Under the pieces are notes generated by a model. The model did no database searches. It saw only the letters and a program-made list of their open reading frames with translations, and was not told the DNA's origin. A DNA stretch of 64,000 bases from contig JAEVLN010000043.1 in the NCBI GenBank assembly GCA_018350325.1, positions 62,001-126,000 of the forward strand, read 5' to 3'. Below, in pieces: positions 1 to 12,775 of this stretch. This DNA is from Globodera rostochiensis (Eukaryota > Nematoda > Chromadorea > Rhabditida > Heteroderidae). Numbering within the stretch: the stretch's first letter is position 1; the number at the start of each line of letters is the position of its first letter. Made by a program: the position numbers and the translations under genes.

Positions 1-83
1 ATTTATCGTGAATAAATTAAAAATCTTCCTGAATAAATGATTCATTCAGACAGCTGGCATTGTCTTGAATTTATAAAACTCAC

Positions 84-1966
84 AATAAAAATGCCGTTGA
101 TGTTCATGGCAAGCACCAGAATGGCCTGGATGGCCAAATGCCGCAGATCTTTGCTGTCCATGGGGAAAAGCCAAAGCGCACGGACGGTCAATGAGACGGC
201 ACTAATTGCAAAGGCGGCCAACAGCGAGGCTTTCAATTGGAGGGGCATCTGAACGCCAAAAAAAAATTGCTTAATTTTTATTTAGGGTTGCAATCCCGAC
301 ATCGAAATTGCCATTTTTGGGGTTCGAGGACAAAAAACTCCGACAAAATTTCGGGTTCGAAACCCAAAATTCGGTGTTTTGTCCATTAAAGCCCCAAGAA
401 TTCGAAAATTCGGTGGACAAACCCCGACCAATAATGCCGGGGATGATTGGGGCGCCGAATCTTATTTTATGCCAAAACCGCCCGACGTTTTGGCTTAAAT
501 TTTCTAAATTTTGATAATTCGATCGCTATTTTTGATCATCCCATAAAATTTATTGATCCAAAACCCATTTTTGATCAACAAAAGAGATGGATTTACAGCT
601 GTGTAGCAGAGGAGGAGGAGGAGAATGGCGAGCAGTGAGATCAAATTTTGAGGACTGAGCAGCAGCAAACACAGCGACACCAGCACCACCGCCCAGGTGA
701 ACAGGGCGGACCGCCAGCGCCACGTGGTCAACAAGAGCAACACGAGCAGGTTGATGCACAGCGCGAACTGCAACCAATTGTGCAGGTTAGCGTGCACCGC
801 AATTTGGAGCAGGCACAGGAACACCAGACACAGCAGCGAAATCTGCGCGGAAGGAACCAAATCAATCAATCAATCAATTAGCAATCCGATGATGGCCATT
901 AATGAGATAATTATTTGTCTTTTGCAAGAATTTCAAAAAAATTTAAAGAAAATATTCAAAAAAATTAATTGCACATTTAGGTAATTGCTTTTGATGGTGT
1001 TATCATTATTTATCAATTGAACTTTCCATGTGTTTAAAATTGTTTGTTTATTATCTTATCTCATACCAAAGCATTAAATGTTGGAAAATATTAAAAAAAA
1101 GTGTTCTTTTAAATAAAGGAAACCAAAATACCAAAAAACAATTAATTTTAAACATGACATATGACCCGCACGACCTGATCAAGTGCCCGGTCGATGTCCG
1201 GATGCGCCCGATCAGAACAGGATCAGAACACAACCCACGTTTTTTGATCACAAAAACTCGATCACCAGCCCTGGCAGTCCATCAAACACACCTTGAGTCT
1301 GCCTCTGTTCATGTGCTCAAAATAGCGTGAGTAGAGGTGATCAAACTGGAACAGCTGGGCCAGTCCCGGCGGCGCTGTCCGTCCCCGCCTCCGGCCTCGT
1401 TCCTCGTCCTCATCCGTTCCGGAAATAGTTCCGGTGCCGGACACCGGACGTCTTCCACCCAAGTGGCGCTCCTCCTCCTCGCGCGAGAGAAGTGACAGCA
1501 CGTCCTCCTCCGCCACGCCCAGCGACGAACTCATCCCCTGCGGCACCATTGTGCGCGAGCTGCTCGAGTCGCATGCCGCGCCAACGCCTCCAGCGCCAGA
1601 AGCCAACGGCTCAATCACTGAGCCGTCCATGGACTTATTGGCACCCATCTCGGAGCTCTGACCAGAAATGATTTTAGAACGCTGACCAAGAACGATGGTT
1701 TGATCAGTGATGATCGGACTAGATTTGGAGTTTGAGTCGGGATTGATCGGGTTGGAGCTTTGATCAGCAGAAATGATTGAAACAGAATTGGAGCGCTGAT
1801 CAAAAATAACGGTATGATCCAAGATGACGTTAATGGTTTTGTTTGTTTGAACTGTTACTGCTACTGGTGCTGCTGCTACTGCTACGGCTTCAGTTGCTGG
1901 AGTTAGAGGACGAGACAAAATTGTGGCCAGAAATGGGAGCCGACGTTTCACAATGTCACGCCAACG
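84..1966 (-). CDS. Transmembrane adenylyl cyclase, N-terminal membrane domain (partial, continues off the left edge)
   Basis: Three minus-strand exons join in phase 0: 1966-1292, 842-597 and 248-84, with a strong GTGAGT donor at 83-78 leading off the window. The first exon is Ser/Arg/Glu-rich and ends with FDHLYSRYFEHMNRGRLK, like the stretch before TM1 in metazoan membrane adenylyl cyclases. The second encodes five hydrophobic segments (starting ISLLCLVFLCLLQ). The third starts MPLQLKASLLAAF and ends LVLAMNINGIFI, like the M4-M6 part of the cyclase membrane domain (the xPLxxxxxVL and N-x-x-G positions). The catalytic C1 and C2 domains are not in the window, so the call rests on topology and short motifs. 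The acceptor chosen for the first exon (CCAG at 1967) has a poor pyrimidine tract. The exon also contains many GATCA motifs. Alternative: another polytopic membrane protein. Confidence 0.5.
285..470. repeat. Dispersed repeat fragment in an intron
   Basis: This intronic stretch is built of recurring GGGGTTCGAGGACAAAA-like phrases and their complements. A related stretch occurs at 49838-49920 (GTCGGGGTTCGGAG and GGGGACAAAAACGTCGG). It looks like a degraded non-coding element, and I cannot define its ends. Confidence 0.3.
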
Positions 1967-3635
1967 CTGGTTTTTTCGATTTGCATTTAATTTTGCGCGG
2001 ATGTTTTACAGTTTGGCAATGTGTTGAGTTTGTTCAAGCGCTTGTCTTTCATCAACAATTTTAGCGTTTTGGGCTTTCCAAAAATGGGACCCTTTCGCGG
2101 GGTGGTGGGGGGCGGGGGGGGGGGGTGCGGTGTTTGTGTGTCCTTTGCAAAATGCCATTTTTGCTCAATTTAGCCAATCTCTCTCTCGAGAGAGAGGGGG
2201 GGGGGGCGTGCGGTGTTTGTGTGTCCTTTGCAAAATGCCATTTTGCTCAATTTAGCCAATCTCTCTCTCTCTCTCGAGAGAGAGAGAGGGGGGGGGGGAA
2301 GTGGGGGAACTGATTCACCCTGCTACATTCACAACCCCCGAGGGGACAAAAAAAGGCGGAGGGGGGGGGGGGTGGGTGGGTGGAATGAATCCATGGTTCC
2401 TCGGGGGGCGAATGAACGAACGGTGATGATGTTGATGATAAGAATGGGTGAGTGGGAAAAGGAACAACGAAAAGAAAGAGCAGTTTTTGACGAGAATGGT
2501 TCGGTGGGTGGGGGGTGGGGAGGGGGGGGGGGGGGGGGGGGGTGAGGGGGCGTTCGGAATCGGATTTCCATCCCAAAAAGGCGGGCGGCAATGTGTCAAA
2601 GGTGTCCAAATTTGGAAAGCAAAAAATGTGAGAAGCATAAACCCCCCGGGGGGGGGGGGATGAATCCAACTGCTGGATGGATGAAGGATGACTATGTGTC
2701 CAAATTCAGCCCATTTCAGCAGCTCCTCCGGTCGCGTTTTCCGTAAACAATGATTTTTTGTTGCCCATTCCCACCGATTCTCTTAATGCGGGACAATTCC
2801 ACTTCAGCCCCATCAAAATTGAGAGGTCAAACTGAGGCCCTGGCTTCAAAGAGACTCTCTCTCTATACCGAACGAAACATTCTTCATTATAGAAGCAGCA
2901 CACAACAACAATCTGCTGCTGATCCACTGGGTTTGAAACAGTTCACAAATTGTTTGGCCAACAGAAAGCGCAAATTTGCCGGGACTGAAAAATCCGGCGC
3001 TGTTGTCTTTCTTCCGTGTTTTTTCTTCGCCTTTTTCCCCCAATGTGTTCCGCCATTTGGCCCCAATTATTCCTTTACACAGCTCAGCGTCAAAGACGCG
3101 GAAGGGGCGGGGGGGGGGGGGGGGAAGTGAGCGAAATGGGAGGAAGAAGAATTTTGGGGGCAGAGGCTTAACCCCCCCCCCCCGATGTTTCCTTATCGGA
3201 AGGGGGGGGGGGGAGGGGAGAATTTCATCGATTTTCCACAAATTTTTGGTTCAGGGAATGGGTGAAAATCAAATTTTGCTTGGCCTGAGCTGAGCGGGAA
3301 TTTTCATTGGTTTTTTAGCAATTTTGCCTAACTGCAAATAAATTGAGAAAAAAACAGAATAAAAAATCAAATAAAAAATTACTTCTATTAAAAAATCATC
3401 ATTCTGTGTAAAGAATTTTCTCTAAAAAAACTACCCCAAATTTTCGTTTCCATAAAATTCTCTAATAAATTTTTGTGCAAACAAAATAAATTTGTGTTCA
3501 ATTTTTTTTATGATGGACGCCGCCACCGCCGCACCCAATTTGATGGGAAAGTGAGCCGAAGAACACACATAAAACAACAACAAAAAAAAACAATTTGATC
3601 GCATTGTTATGCTGAAATATGTGGGCTGATTCATC

Positions 3636-3636
3636 A

Positions 3637-3672
<36 letters not shown>
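3636..3672. repeat. (ATT)n microsatellite
   Basis: About twelve uninterrupted ATT units. Confidence 0.9.
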
Positions 3673-4134
3673 GTCATTGGGTAATGGGCGTCAGAGACCG
3701 GACTTTTGAGGACCAATCAAAATTAACCGAGATTTTTGATCGAGAATCTCGATCGGCGCGATCTCTAGTAATGGCCAATGGCCACGACGGATTGGAAGGG
3801 GACAGCTGAGCTTAGCCATCGCCATTGAGTCCCAGAAGATTTGAAAAGAAAAAATGCACGAGCTAACGAGAATTTCTAAATTAAATCTTAACAGAATGCC
3901 AAAAGGGTGAAGGAAATATGCGCCCACACAAAATTTACATAATTTGTTGTTGTTGTTATGGGGGGGGGGGGGGGGGACAATGTGGGAAAGTTGGGGGCGT
4001 TGGTTATTGTTGTCAGGGGCTTCAATAGGGGGGGGGGGGGGGGTCTTTCTCAAGGGTTGGAGGAAGCGGGAGGGCGACTTCGAGAGTTTGGAGCTGAGTG
4101 GCTGGCTTGGTCTCGACGTCGTTTTTTTTGGGGG

Positions 4135-4615
4135 GGGGGCGTTAAAGTTAAACTGCTTATTGTGCCCCCCGGGGGGGGGGGGGTGGCGCTAACCCCCGGG
4201 GGGGGGGGGGGGGGTGGCGCTAAAGACTGCTCATTGTGCCGCCCCCCCCCGGGTGGGGGGGAGGGGGTGGGGTTAAAGTTAAAATGCTTATTGTGCCCCC
4301 GGGGGTGGGGTTAAAGTTAAAAATGCTCGCTCATTGTGCCCCCCCCCTGGGCGGCACAATGGCACAAAATGTGCAAAAACACTCTTTGGAGAAAAAGAGC
4401 ACAGACTGGCTGACATCAGCGATTAGACTTGCTAATGAGGACAGTAAAACGCGACAATTAAACGATTTAGTGGGGGCTACCGGTGGGTCAAAATGCTAAT
4501 TTTTATGAACACCGCGGAAAGCATAGCTAATGAGGCTACAAAACGCGACTGTTAAAGCGGGGGCGCCACCGGCGGACCGAACAAGCAAAAATGCTAATTT
4601 TTTATGAACAAAATG
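4135..4615. repeat. G-tract minisatellite followed by a tandem duplication
   Basis: From 4135 to about 4350 a unit made of GTTAAAGTTAAAATGCT, TATTGTGCC and a C/G homopolymer recurs four or five times with variable G-run length. From about 4432 to 4615 a roughly 90 bp unit (start of unit AATGAGG, end ATGCTAATTTTTATGAAC) is duplicated imperfectly in tandem. Confidence 0.7.
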
Positions 4616-5795
4616 CGTTCCGGCATTAACCTGGAGGATTTTTTTTTGACCATTTTAAGAAAATTTGTAAAAAAAAAATTTTGTATAAATAGAAAAGGAA
4701 ATATTTTTGATCCAAAAGACTACCATTTTATTATTTGTGTGAATGTTGTGGAAATTGAAAAAAAGAGCGACAAAATGACACACATTTGGAGGCCGTGGAC
4801 AATAAAATGTAATTAGGCCAGACAATTTTCTTCGAGGGTTGGCATTGAGGAGAATTAAATTATGGCATGGCCCCCCCCCATCAATTAATTATTCAATTAA
4901 AGAGCCCTCCTTTCCTGGCACGGCCCGGCTTTTATGTTCAACTAATTAACACCATCCGAATATTCAAATTCAAATGTTGCCTTTGGCAATTGAAGAGCAA
5001 GAATTGAGTCGGAATTCAAGAATTTTTACAAATTGCACAATTCGAGGACCGACCGATGAATAAACAACATTAGGTGAGTCGGGGGTGCTTTTGGAGTGCG
5101 GGAATTAATTAGAAAGCCCTGCAGGGCTTAATGGAAGCGACAGATATGCGCCCGCCGGGGGCGCGGGCAAATGGGAGAGGGGGGGGGGGGGGATCCCTTG
5201 GATTCTCGGGGCATCACAGCGCCGTGGGGCATATCAGCATATTTTCCCGTGTCCACTGAAGGCATATTTTTCCATTGCCTCAAAACAAAATGAAGCAGAC
5301 GGAAAATGCCTCAGGCTAAACAAATGCCCCTCCCCGCCCCGCCCCCTAAAGGGCTGTTCGGAGTCATCAAATGGTGTCCATTAATTGAATTAAACGCGCT
5401 GTGGTGGGTTTTGTGGTTTTTAATTTTCCTTTTATTTGAAGGGTCGAGATTCAAGAGAAAGAACTGAGCCTCCCGAGAGACTTGGCCCCTTAAGGCATTT
5501 AGAAGCTGTGCCCTGAGGCAAAACGTCCCTTGAGGGGGCAAATTAATTGGATTACCTCCTAAACAAAGGCAAGAAAATCTGGGGGCTTGTGGTTTTTGAT
5601 TCTTATACCACTTGGAATGATCGGGGTTCAAGAGAGTAGGGGAAGAATAAAAAATAGCTGATAAAGTGATCGGATTGGACGAAATTTTCGGGCCATTTCA
5701 AACAACGGATTTCGAATTTTGAGATCATTATTAAAATGCCAAAGGGGCCACTTTTAGTCCCTGTCTGTCCCTCAGCACCCGATCACCGGGCCCAC

Positions 5796-5861
5796 CTTTC
5801 GCCATGGCGTTCTGGACCTGCTCGCCATTGAGTAGCTGGACAGCTCGCTGCTGCGTTCCAT
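5796..5861 (-). CDS. Candidate first coding exon of the adenylyl cyclase-like gene
   Basis: The minus strand shows an acceptor (TTTTAGCAG), an ATG a few bases later, 22 Ser/Arg-rich codons starting MERSSELSSYS, and a GTGGGC donor in phase 0. That phase matches the exon starting at 1966. If the two join, the first intron is about 3.8 kb and holds the poly-G-rich DNA between them. The acceptor just before the ATG would suit spliced-leader trans-splicing. It could instead be an unrelated small exon. Confidence 0.35.
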
Positions 5862-6524
5862 TTCTGCTAAAACTTTGGTAAATTGAAATATTATAGCAAA
5901 AAAAAAACGAGGAAATTTTGACATGATAACACAACAATGGACAAAGTTAAGGAAAAAATGTCATTTCAAATGGTTTTTGACTTTTGAACTTCACATTTTC
6001 CAACCCGAAAGCTTCAAATGTGCTAAATTTGTGAATGCTTTGATGGCAAACAACAAATGATGGCATATTTTTTGAAATTCTATCGGAATTGGTCCAGGCA
6101 CACAATAAAAAATGATTGAAATTGGCAAAAAAAACATAAAGCATTGGCATTTCGTCGCGTGCCATTCAGCTGATTCAAAAAAAAAACGACCATTAAAAGG
6201 GCCACCGGTTCTCCGAGAAAAAAAAATTGGGTGGCAAAAAGGCAAAAGATAATTTGACTAAAAGGCGCGGACGAATGGAGGCGAACAAAAAGAGGGGCAA
6301 AATAACAAATTCAGCCCCCGAGGGGAGGGCCCACGGGGAGAATGGTGAACAATTGGACAGCAGAAAATTCGCGCGTGAATAAGCGATGTTTTAAAATGCA
6401 AATTAACTGAATGGGTGGGTCTTGGCATTGTTATGTTAATAAATAAGATTTGGTATTTTGTAAAAAAATGTTAAAGAAAGCCAATTAAAACAAAAAAAAA
6501 AGCTTCAATGATAATTAGAGGCCG

Positions 6525-7195
6525 CATTTTTAGGTGCTAAAAAGTCGGTTTTAGGGTACCTAAATGGGGTCTAAAACCTCTCAAAATAGTGCTAATAACT
6601 CCATTTTAGGGTACCTAAATGGGGTCTAAAACCTCTCAAAATAGTGCTAATAACTCCATTTTAGGGTACCTAAATGGGGTCTAAAACCTCTCAAAATAGT
6701 GCTAATAACTCCATTTTAGGGTACCTAAATGGGGTCTAAAACCTCTCAAAATAGTGCTAATAACTCCATTTTAGGGTACCTAAATGGAGTCTAAAACCTC
6801 TCAAAATAGTGCTAAAAACTTGTCAAAAGTGAATTTTTGATAAGAATCGTTAAATATCAACATTTTTAGCGGAGCATTTTTTGAAAAGATTTTTAGGGAT
6901 GTATTTTTGAAAAAATAAAAAGCCGATCCCAAAAACTCCAGAATTGCACTTTCAACAAACATGAAAGAGATTTTTACTAGAATACTTAAAATATGAATTT
7001 TATTTCATTTTCTTAGAGCATTTTTCCAAAAATGATTTCTTAGGTTCTAAAACCCCGAAATGGGCTTATTAAGCGCTAAAAAGTCGGTCTAATTCAAAAA
7101 TTTTTCAAAAAGAATGCTATTTTTGGGCTTCTCATTAAAAACGTACGCGGGCAAAAAAAAATAGGCAAAAATGCCTAAAAAAAATCCGGTCCCTA
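6525..7195. mobile_element. MITE-like dispersed element, relative of the element at 63182
   Basis: The right part (about 7073-7141, GCTAAAAAGTCGGTCTAATTC to TATTTTTGGGCTTCTC) matches 63498-63572 closely. Both copies end with a CCCTAATAA-type terminus. The left end TTAGAGGCCG resembles the reverse complement of the right end (TTAGGGACCGG). No clear target-site duplication is visible here. It contains the internal 55 bp array. Confidence 0.55.
6546..6830. repeat. 55 bp minisatellite, five units
   Basis: Units starting CCATTTTAGGGTACC recur at exactly 55 bp spacing (6601, 6656, 6711, 6766), with a partial first unit. The units are almost identical, pointing to recent amplification inside the dispersed element. 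Confidence 0.9.
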
Positions 7196-7671
7196 ATAAT
7201 GAGGCAAATAAAATTTGATGGCATTACGATTTGGCATCTTTGGCATATGTAATAATGTTTTATTCTTTCACTTAAATTGGAATTCTGTTGGAATTTTTTG
7301 ATTGCTGACAGCGCAATTTGATGGGACAAAAAAAATCATTGGTAACGCATTTTTGGCATTCAATTATTGGTCAAATTAAAGCGTTTGGCATTTTGATGCT
7401 TTTTTTGTTGGCTTGGCAGCAGAATCAGAAGTGTGACGGTCTTTCGGTGGGCGGTTAATGTCCGTCCGTCCGCCCGTCCGCAAGCAGTCAAAGTTTGTTT
7501 AAATGTATCTGTTTTCAATTAGCGCGCACTTTTGGCATCACGTCAGTCAAATTTTTGGGGCTTGGCATTCCGTCAAAGTTTTTTCCGGAAAGCCGCCGCC
7601 GCGGGGGGTTGGGGGGGGGGATGGGGCGGCGGAATCTGAGAAGTCTTTTGAAGACGGACGGACCCGGGAGG

Positions 7672-7706
7672 GACGAACGAACGAACGAACGAACGAACGA
7701 ACGAAC
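7672..7706. repeat. (ACGA)n microsatellite
   Basis: Eight or so tandem ACGA units next to poly-G runs. Confidence 0.85.
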
Positions 7707-8799
7707 CGGTGGTGGTGGTGGCAAATTCAATTATTTGACTGACGGCGACGCGAGAATGTGTGCACTTGGAGTGAACGGCCTAATAATCAATGTTTGGTGG
7801 TTGGCCCAAACATTTTGGGGGCGGGGGGGGGGGGGGGGGGGGGGAGGGGCCACCACCGGTGGGGGGGCATATATTTATATGGGGGAGGGGGGGGGGGGGG
7901 TATAAGCGGGACAGCTGAAGGGACGAAGAAGACGGGGGAATTGTGAACGAACGCCCCCCCCCGGGGGGACATTTTATAATTTCATATTTATGGATTTTGC
8001 CTGTGCTGCTGGAGGAGACAGCAGCGGGGCCGTGGGAGAAAAGTGTAACAGCACTTTGCTGCTACTCCCTCAAAAAGTGTGCCACCCTTTTTTGGACCAT
8101 TAATATGGGGTCAAAGATGGCATAATGGAACATAAATAGGCGCCTATCGAAGCAATTCAATTTGAGAATCCCGAGAAAGCAACAAAGCATTTGTTGTTGA
8201 TGCTTTTTGATCGATCAATCGCTGAAAGTCAGAGATTGGCATTTTTATGAGCGAAATTTTGAAATGGTTAGAAATGCCCCCTCTTTTTAAACAAATTTTG
8301 TTTAATATTTTTTGTATGTGAGATCAATTCGAGAATCCCGAGAAGGCAAAGCATTTTTTATGCTTTTTGATCGATCGGGGGGTTCTGTTTCCGATTAATT
8401 TTGGCAATAATTAAGTGAATGTCTTTTAAAATTGAATCAATATTAAAACGTTCAGGAACACTCTTAAATGTTAACTCCCCCCCCCCTCCTTAAGCACCGG
8501 CTCAGATTGATCGTTTTGGCCAAACTTTGTCATTGCATTAAGTTTTGAGGCTTTTCCTTGGCCCAATTTGATGACGTCAGCTTAATGAGCGAGCAAGCAA
8601 GCTTATAAGCACACTGGCCATGGCGCCCCGCAAAAGCTCATCGCAAAATGGGGGGGGGGGGACAACTGCTGCTCATCTGCGGCGGGTGGGGGCGGGTCAA
8701 ATTTCGGGGCCCCCGATTTGTGGGGAATGAGTGAGTGATTTGATGGGCGAGATGGGAATGTGCGGCTTTTTTGAGGCATTTCTGGTGTGGGCATTAAAA

Positions 8800-9090
8800 A
8801 CAATTAACGCGTGATTTATATTATGGCCAAATTTTGGCCAAAATGCGTCCAAATGATGTGCCAAGCTGATCGAGAATGATTAAAGAGTGATTTATGGCCA
8901 TACTGGGTCCATGCTTAATCAAGTGATCAACAAAAAATAAAAGAGTGCTTTATGGCGCCAAATGTTGGCCAATATAAGTCTTGATGTCCCAAACGATCAA
9001 GGATGATTAAGAGAGATTTATGGCCAAATTGATTAATAAAAAAAGTAATACTGATCGGCTTAAGAATCATTAAAGAGTGATTTATGCTCA
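8800..9090. repeat. Degenerate tandem repeat with TTAAAGAGTGATTTATGGCC core
   Basis: Four or five diverged copies at roughly 60-75 bp spacing share the core TTAAAGAGTGATTTATGGC and GATCAAG or GATCGAG phrases. Non-coding. Confidence 0.6.
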
Positions 9091-10019
9091 ATTTTTTCAT
9101 AAAACAGTGGCCAGCTGCGAGTAATGGAATAATTGAAAATATAAACAGAATAAAAACCACCATTTTAATTTCTTCGATTTGAATTGCTTGGCCCATTGCA
9201 AAATTTTTGGCAAATTCTGCCCATTTTTTTTTTTGGTCTTTTGAATTCCATCGGAAATATGTGGTGGACACAATAAGTAATATCGCATTAATTGAGCCCA
9301 TTTTTGTCCGTCAACGAGCTCAATTATCCGCGAAATGGGCCAAATGGGTAAACACTGAAAATATTTTTTTTGGGGGGGGGGCCTTTTGGAGAGCTTTTGT
9401 GCCTCCGTCCGTCTTTTATATACCCCCCCCCCCCCCCCTCCCCCACAAATGCTGACACGAAAAGTGCCTCTTCACTCCTCGTTTTTGCACTTAAATACAT
9501 CCTCATCCACTCGGCTTCGATTCTTTTGTTCGCTTCCGTTTTTTTTTTGTCCGGAAGGCGTGCCCTTTTCATTCTGCCGGACCGGGGCTGGACGAAAGAA
9601 GCATTTTCATTTTAAAAAAAAAGAAAAAGCCAATTTTAAGAAGAAAATGCAAAAATTTGGATGGAAAACTATTTTTAAATGAAAATCAAATTTTAAAATC
9701 GGAAAATAATTCGAAAATGATTTATTTAGCGGATGAAAATGAAATGCAAAACATTTTTGCTTGAAAATATCAGAAAAATCCAAAGAGGTGTAGAAACTCT
9801 TAAAAAATTAGCCGGTGCCGGGATGACGCACACTTCCCCGGCGGCGAAATTACGCCATTCTCACCAAAGAATAACATCGGAAGATCATTCAATGGAAGCT
9901 TTGAGCAAATTAGGCACATTATTCTTGGCATTATTCATGAAAGCTTCAAGACGTCGGAAGCTAGCTTCAAATGCATTTTGAAACGACCGCTGGTACACCC
10001 CCGGTCAGGGATGGTTAGG

Positions 10020-10210
10020 GTTCGGAAAAACAACTTGGACACGGGCGGACGGGCTTTATTTCCGGGCAACCCAAAAAGGGCCGGACGGGCTTCCCGGGGG
10101 GGGGAGGGTGGCTTTTTTTTAATTTTTGTCCGGACGGGCTTCTCCGGTCAAACATCGGGCTTTAGCCCGGGCCGAATTCCCGCCGGGCCCGGGAGGTCTC
10201 CAAACCCTAC
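10020..10210. repeat. GC-rich dispersed repeat (CGGACGGGCTT phrases)
   Basis: GGACGGGCTT recurs four times, with CCGGGCAACCC and GGCCCGGGAGG blocks, unlike the AT-rich surroundings. It is related in style to the CCCGTT/AACGGG repeats at 12620, 23338, 34467 and 59815. Confidence 0.4.
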
Positions 10211-12186
10211 GGCAGGGCGGCTGGTCAATATTTTGCTTCGAACATTGGACAAAAAAAAATGTTGCCTCATTCCGAGAGCTCGGCTTTGAGTAGTGAGTGA
10301 GCCGACCTGCCAAGCCATAAGCCGGATACCGGCGTGTATATCCACAGAGTATGGATGGGCATTGGATATATAATTATATTGGTAGAATACAGTAGCTCAC
10401 ACGGATATATATATCCGGATATGGATATGAACATTTGATCCATGACCATCCCCGGGAGGAAGGCACTGAAGACACTGCTATTCTATCCACAAGACAAAGC
10501 AACCCTAAAAAGCACTTAATGCCCACCTCCCCTCCAGATAAAAAAGAGGAGCCGCTGGTGCGGTTGAATGTCGGGTAAAGCGCTTAAAGCCCCATTATAT
10601 GGAGGTTGAGCGGGGCATAGAACATCCCCGCGGGGGATGGTGAAAATTGAGAATTCGTAAATGGACAGAAATGGGGGGGGGGGGGGGTAAACCCCCGGGC
10701 ACTTCCTTAAAGCACAGCCATGCCATTGGAACTGTACACTGAAGTTCGGTACCAACCCTAAACCATTTGAAGCCCGCTCGTCCACTTCCAATACTAAACC
10801 GGTGCCGTGACCGCATAATTTAAAGAAAATAGGACGGTGCCGTGCCGTTGAATGCCGGGTTTTGGTTGAGGGACCAAAGCAGCCCAATAAAGGTCGGCGA
10901 GGCTGAAGTGGGGGGGGGCATGCGAACTCAAAAATGGACTGATGAGGGGGGGGGGGCGGAGATGCTTCGGAATCTTCTTTGAAATGGATAGACTGGCAAA
11001 GGCGCATTTTATTTCCCCCGGAGGGGGGGGGGGGGGGCTTTGTTCTTACCCCCCCCCCACCCCCGCTAGCTTCCCCCCCAAGGGTTGTTATTCTGTCCCA
11101 TTCTTTGTCTTCTTATCGGAATTCCCACAGCACAGCCGGCCAACCCGTCTCTATCGCCTCGTCTGCGCTGTCCATTTCTGTCCCAAAATGTGCCGTTCGT
11201 GTTTGGCACGAACGCTGGCTGCCGTGTTCTTGTGTTGTGTAAAAATGTGGACTCATAAAACTTTTCCGGGGTGTCCGGAACCGAACTCCTCGAACTACGG
11301 GATCAATGAAATTTTCTAGGTCAGTCAGTGTTATTCCCAGGACAGGGGAGTGTATCCTTAATTTTTCAAAAACTTACTAAGTATATGGACGTAGTCAAAC
11401 GAAAATGCCAATCATGCCTGAGGCATTATTCTGTTTTAAATGTTTACTTTGTTTAGGTTAGTTAGTTAGTTTTGGAAACATTTGGCATTTGAAATTTGTT
11501 AAAAATGTAATAGGTACTGAATGTTCCGGCTCGAGTTGGCCAACAACACTTTTTTTGCCGCCCATCGCCGGAAGAATTTGTCTTCCGGATTAATTCGCGT
11601 CGCCGGAGCGGAGAGTTTTTTTTTTTTGGACGACGAAGACACAGACAGACGAATTTCACATCCGATGGCGGCAAAATGTGCTTTTTGTCAAATTTTGGGT
11701 GGAATTTTTTCACGAAATTTATTGTTTAACAAAACTTTAGGTTTACATCGACCGGCCGTTGGGTTTGATCGAATTTTAGGGGTCCAGTATAAATGCAACA
11801 AAAACACGGAACACGTAATATGGAAATGTTGTAAAGAATGTAAGAGAATTGTTCGGAAAAATTATTATTAGTAAAATATTTTAATTAAATTTAAATAACA
11901 CAAAAATGTTTTATTCATTATAAAATTAAAATTATTACGAAATTTAACAGTTGTTTCCTATTCTGGGGAATGTTGGGGGATTAATCGATGGACAATATTA
12001 TGAGATGCTTTTGCATTAATGGCCATCCCTCCCCCCACTCCAACGCTTTTAATGTCCACACTAAAAGCAGCAAATGTTCTCGATCATTGGCCAATGATCA
12101 ATGAATGCAACGTTATCAGCGTCACATGTGATCGGACTTTGGCCGCGGGGTAAACCACAAGGCTGGCGTGCCATCCGTGATTCGTG

Positions 12187-12432
12187 GCACTTTTCCTCGC
12201 AATATGTGGCACTTTTTTCCGCAATTTGTGGCACTTTTTTCCGCGGTCCGGGATTGTGACATTTTTTTCCGCAATTTTTGGCACTTTTTTCCGCAATTTG
12301 TGGCACTTTTTTCCGCGGTCCGGGATTGTGACATTTTTTTCCCGCAATTTTTGGCACTTTTTTCCGCAATTTGTGGCACTTTTTTCCGCGGTCCGGGATT
12401 GTGGCATTTTTTCCCGCAATTCGTGGCGCTTT
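12187..12432. repeat. 72-73 bp minisatellite
   Basis: CCGCGGTCCGGGATTGTG recurs at 12241, 12313 and 12386, separated by CCGCAATTTGTGGCAC and CCGCAATTTTTGGCAC sub-units. The array is open in several frames on both strands because of its repeat structure, which I do not read as coding. Confidence 0.85.
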
Positions 12433-12619
12433 TTTCGCGATCAGCAACGACCTGGAAAAAAATAAACTATAACAAAGCGAATGTTTGATGATTTTTTTTT
12501 GGAGCATTTTCAGGGGAAAATTGGCCAAATGTGATTTGCAGGCAGCGCCCTCCAAGGAAACTTGAAATTAGCCTACATTCCCGCACATTTTTCTTTTATC
12601 CTGGCCCGGATTTTCAAAT

Positions 12620-12775
12620 TTTGCCGCGAGAGACCGGTTAAAAAAAATTTCCGGGACGGGAACGGGGTTTTCAACAAAAAGTACGGGACGGGAATCCTTT
12701 CTTTTTTCGTTCCCGTTAAAAATCCCGCCCGGCAAAAAAGACGGGAACGGGAATCCTGTACTTTTACTTTGGATT
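12620..12775. repeat. Dispersed repeat rich in GGGACGGGAA and TTCCCGTTAAAAATCCCG
   Basis: Direct and inverted copies of GACGGGAACGGG/CCCGTTAAAAATCCCG-type phrases. Related stretches lie at 23338-23450, 34467-34560, 51830-52110 and 59815-59940. Probably a family of degraded non-autonomous elements. Confidence 0.45.

Larger units (their letters stand above)
1967..5795. other. Poly-G-rich non-coding stretch, probably intron of the cyclase gene
   Basis: No supportable exon. It contains many mononucleotide runs, for example G21 at 2522-2542, G16 at 3109-3124, C12 at 3172-3183, G17 at 3960-3976 and G16 at 4028-4043. There are two direct copies of a CTCTCGAGAGAG-flanked segment around 2130-2290. 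The open frames here are poly-Gly, Pro or Arg artefacts of G-runs. Confidence 0.6.

Noticed and set aside
2213..2669. Gly-, Pro- and Arg-rich frames on both strands
   Set aside because: Products of G homopolymers. The same applies to frames at 3944-4314, 7495-7972, 9324-9682, 10516-11319 and 61200-62316.
11521..11871. Plus-strand frame of 116 codons with a Cys-rich end (CNKNTEHVIWKCCKEC)
   Set aside because: A possible diverged zinc-finger-like or transposon remnant, but with no splice partners, promoter or recognisable family. Left uncalled.
12061..12555. 164-codon minus-strand frame and several plus-strand frames with repeated motifs
   Set aside because: They follow the 72 bp minisatellite, which lacks stops in several frames at once. 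There is no splice or start support.
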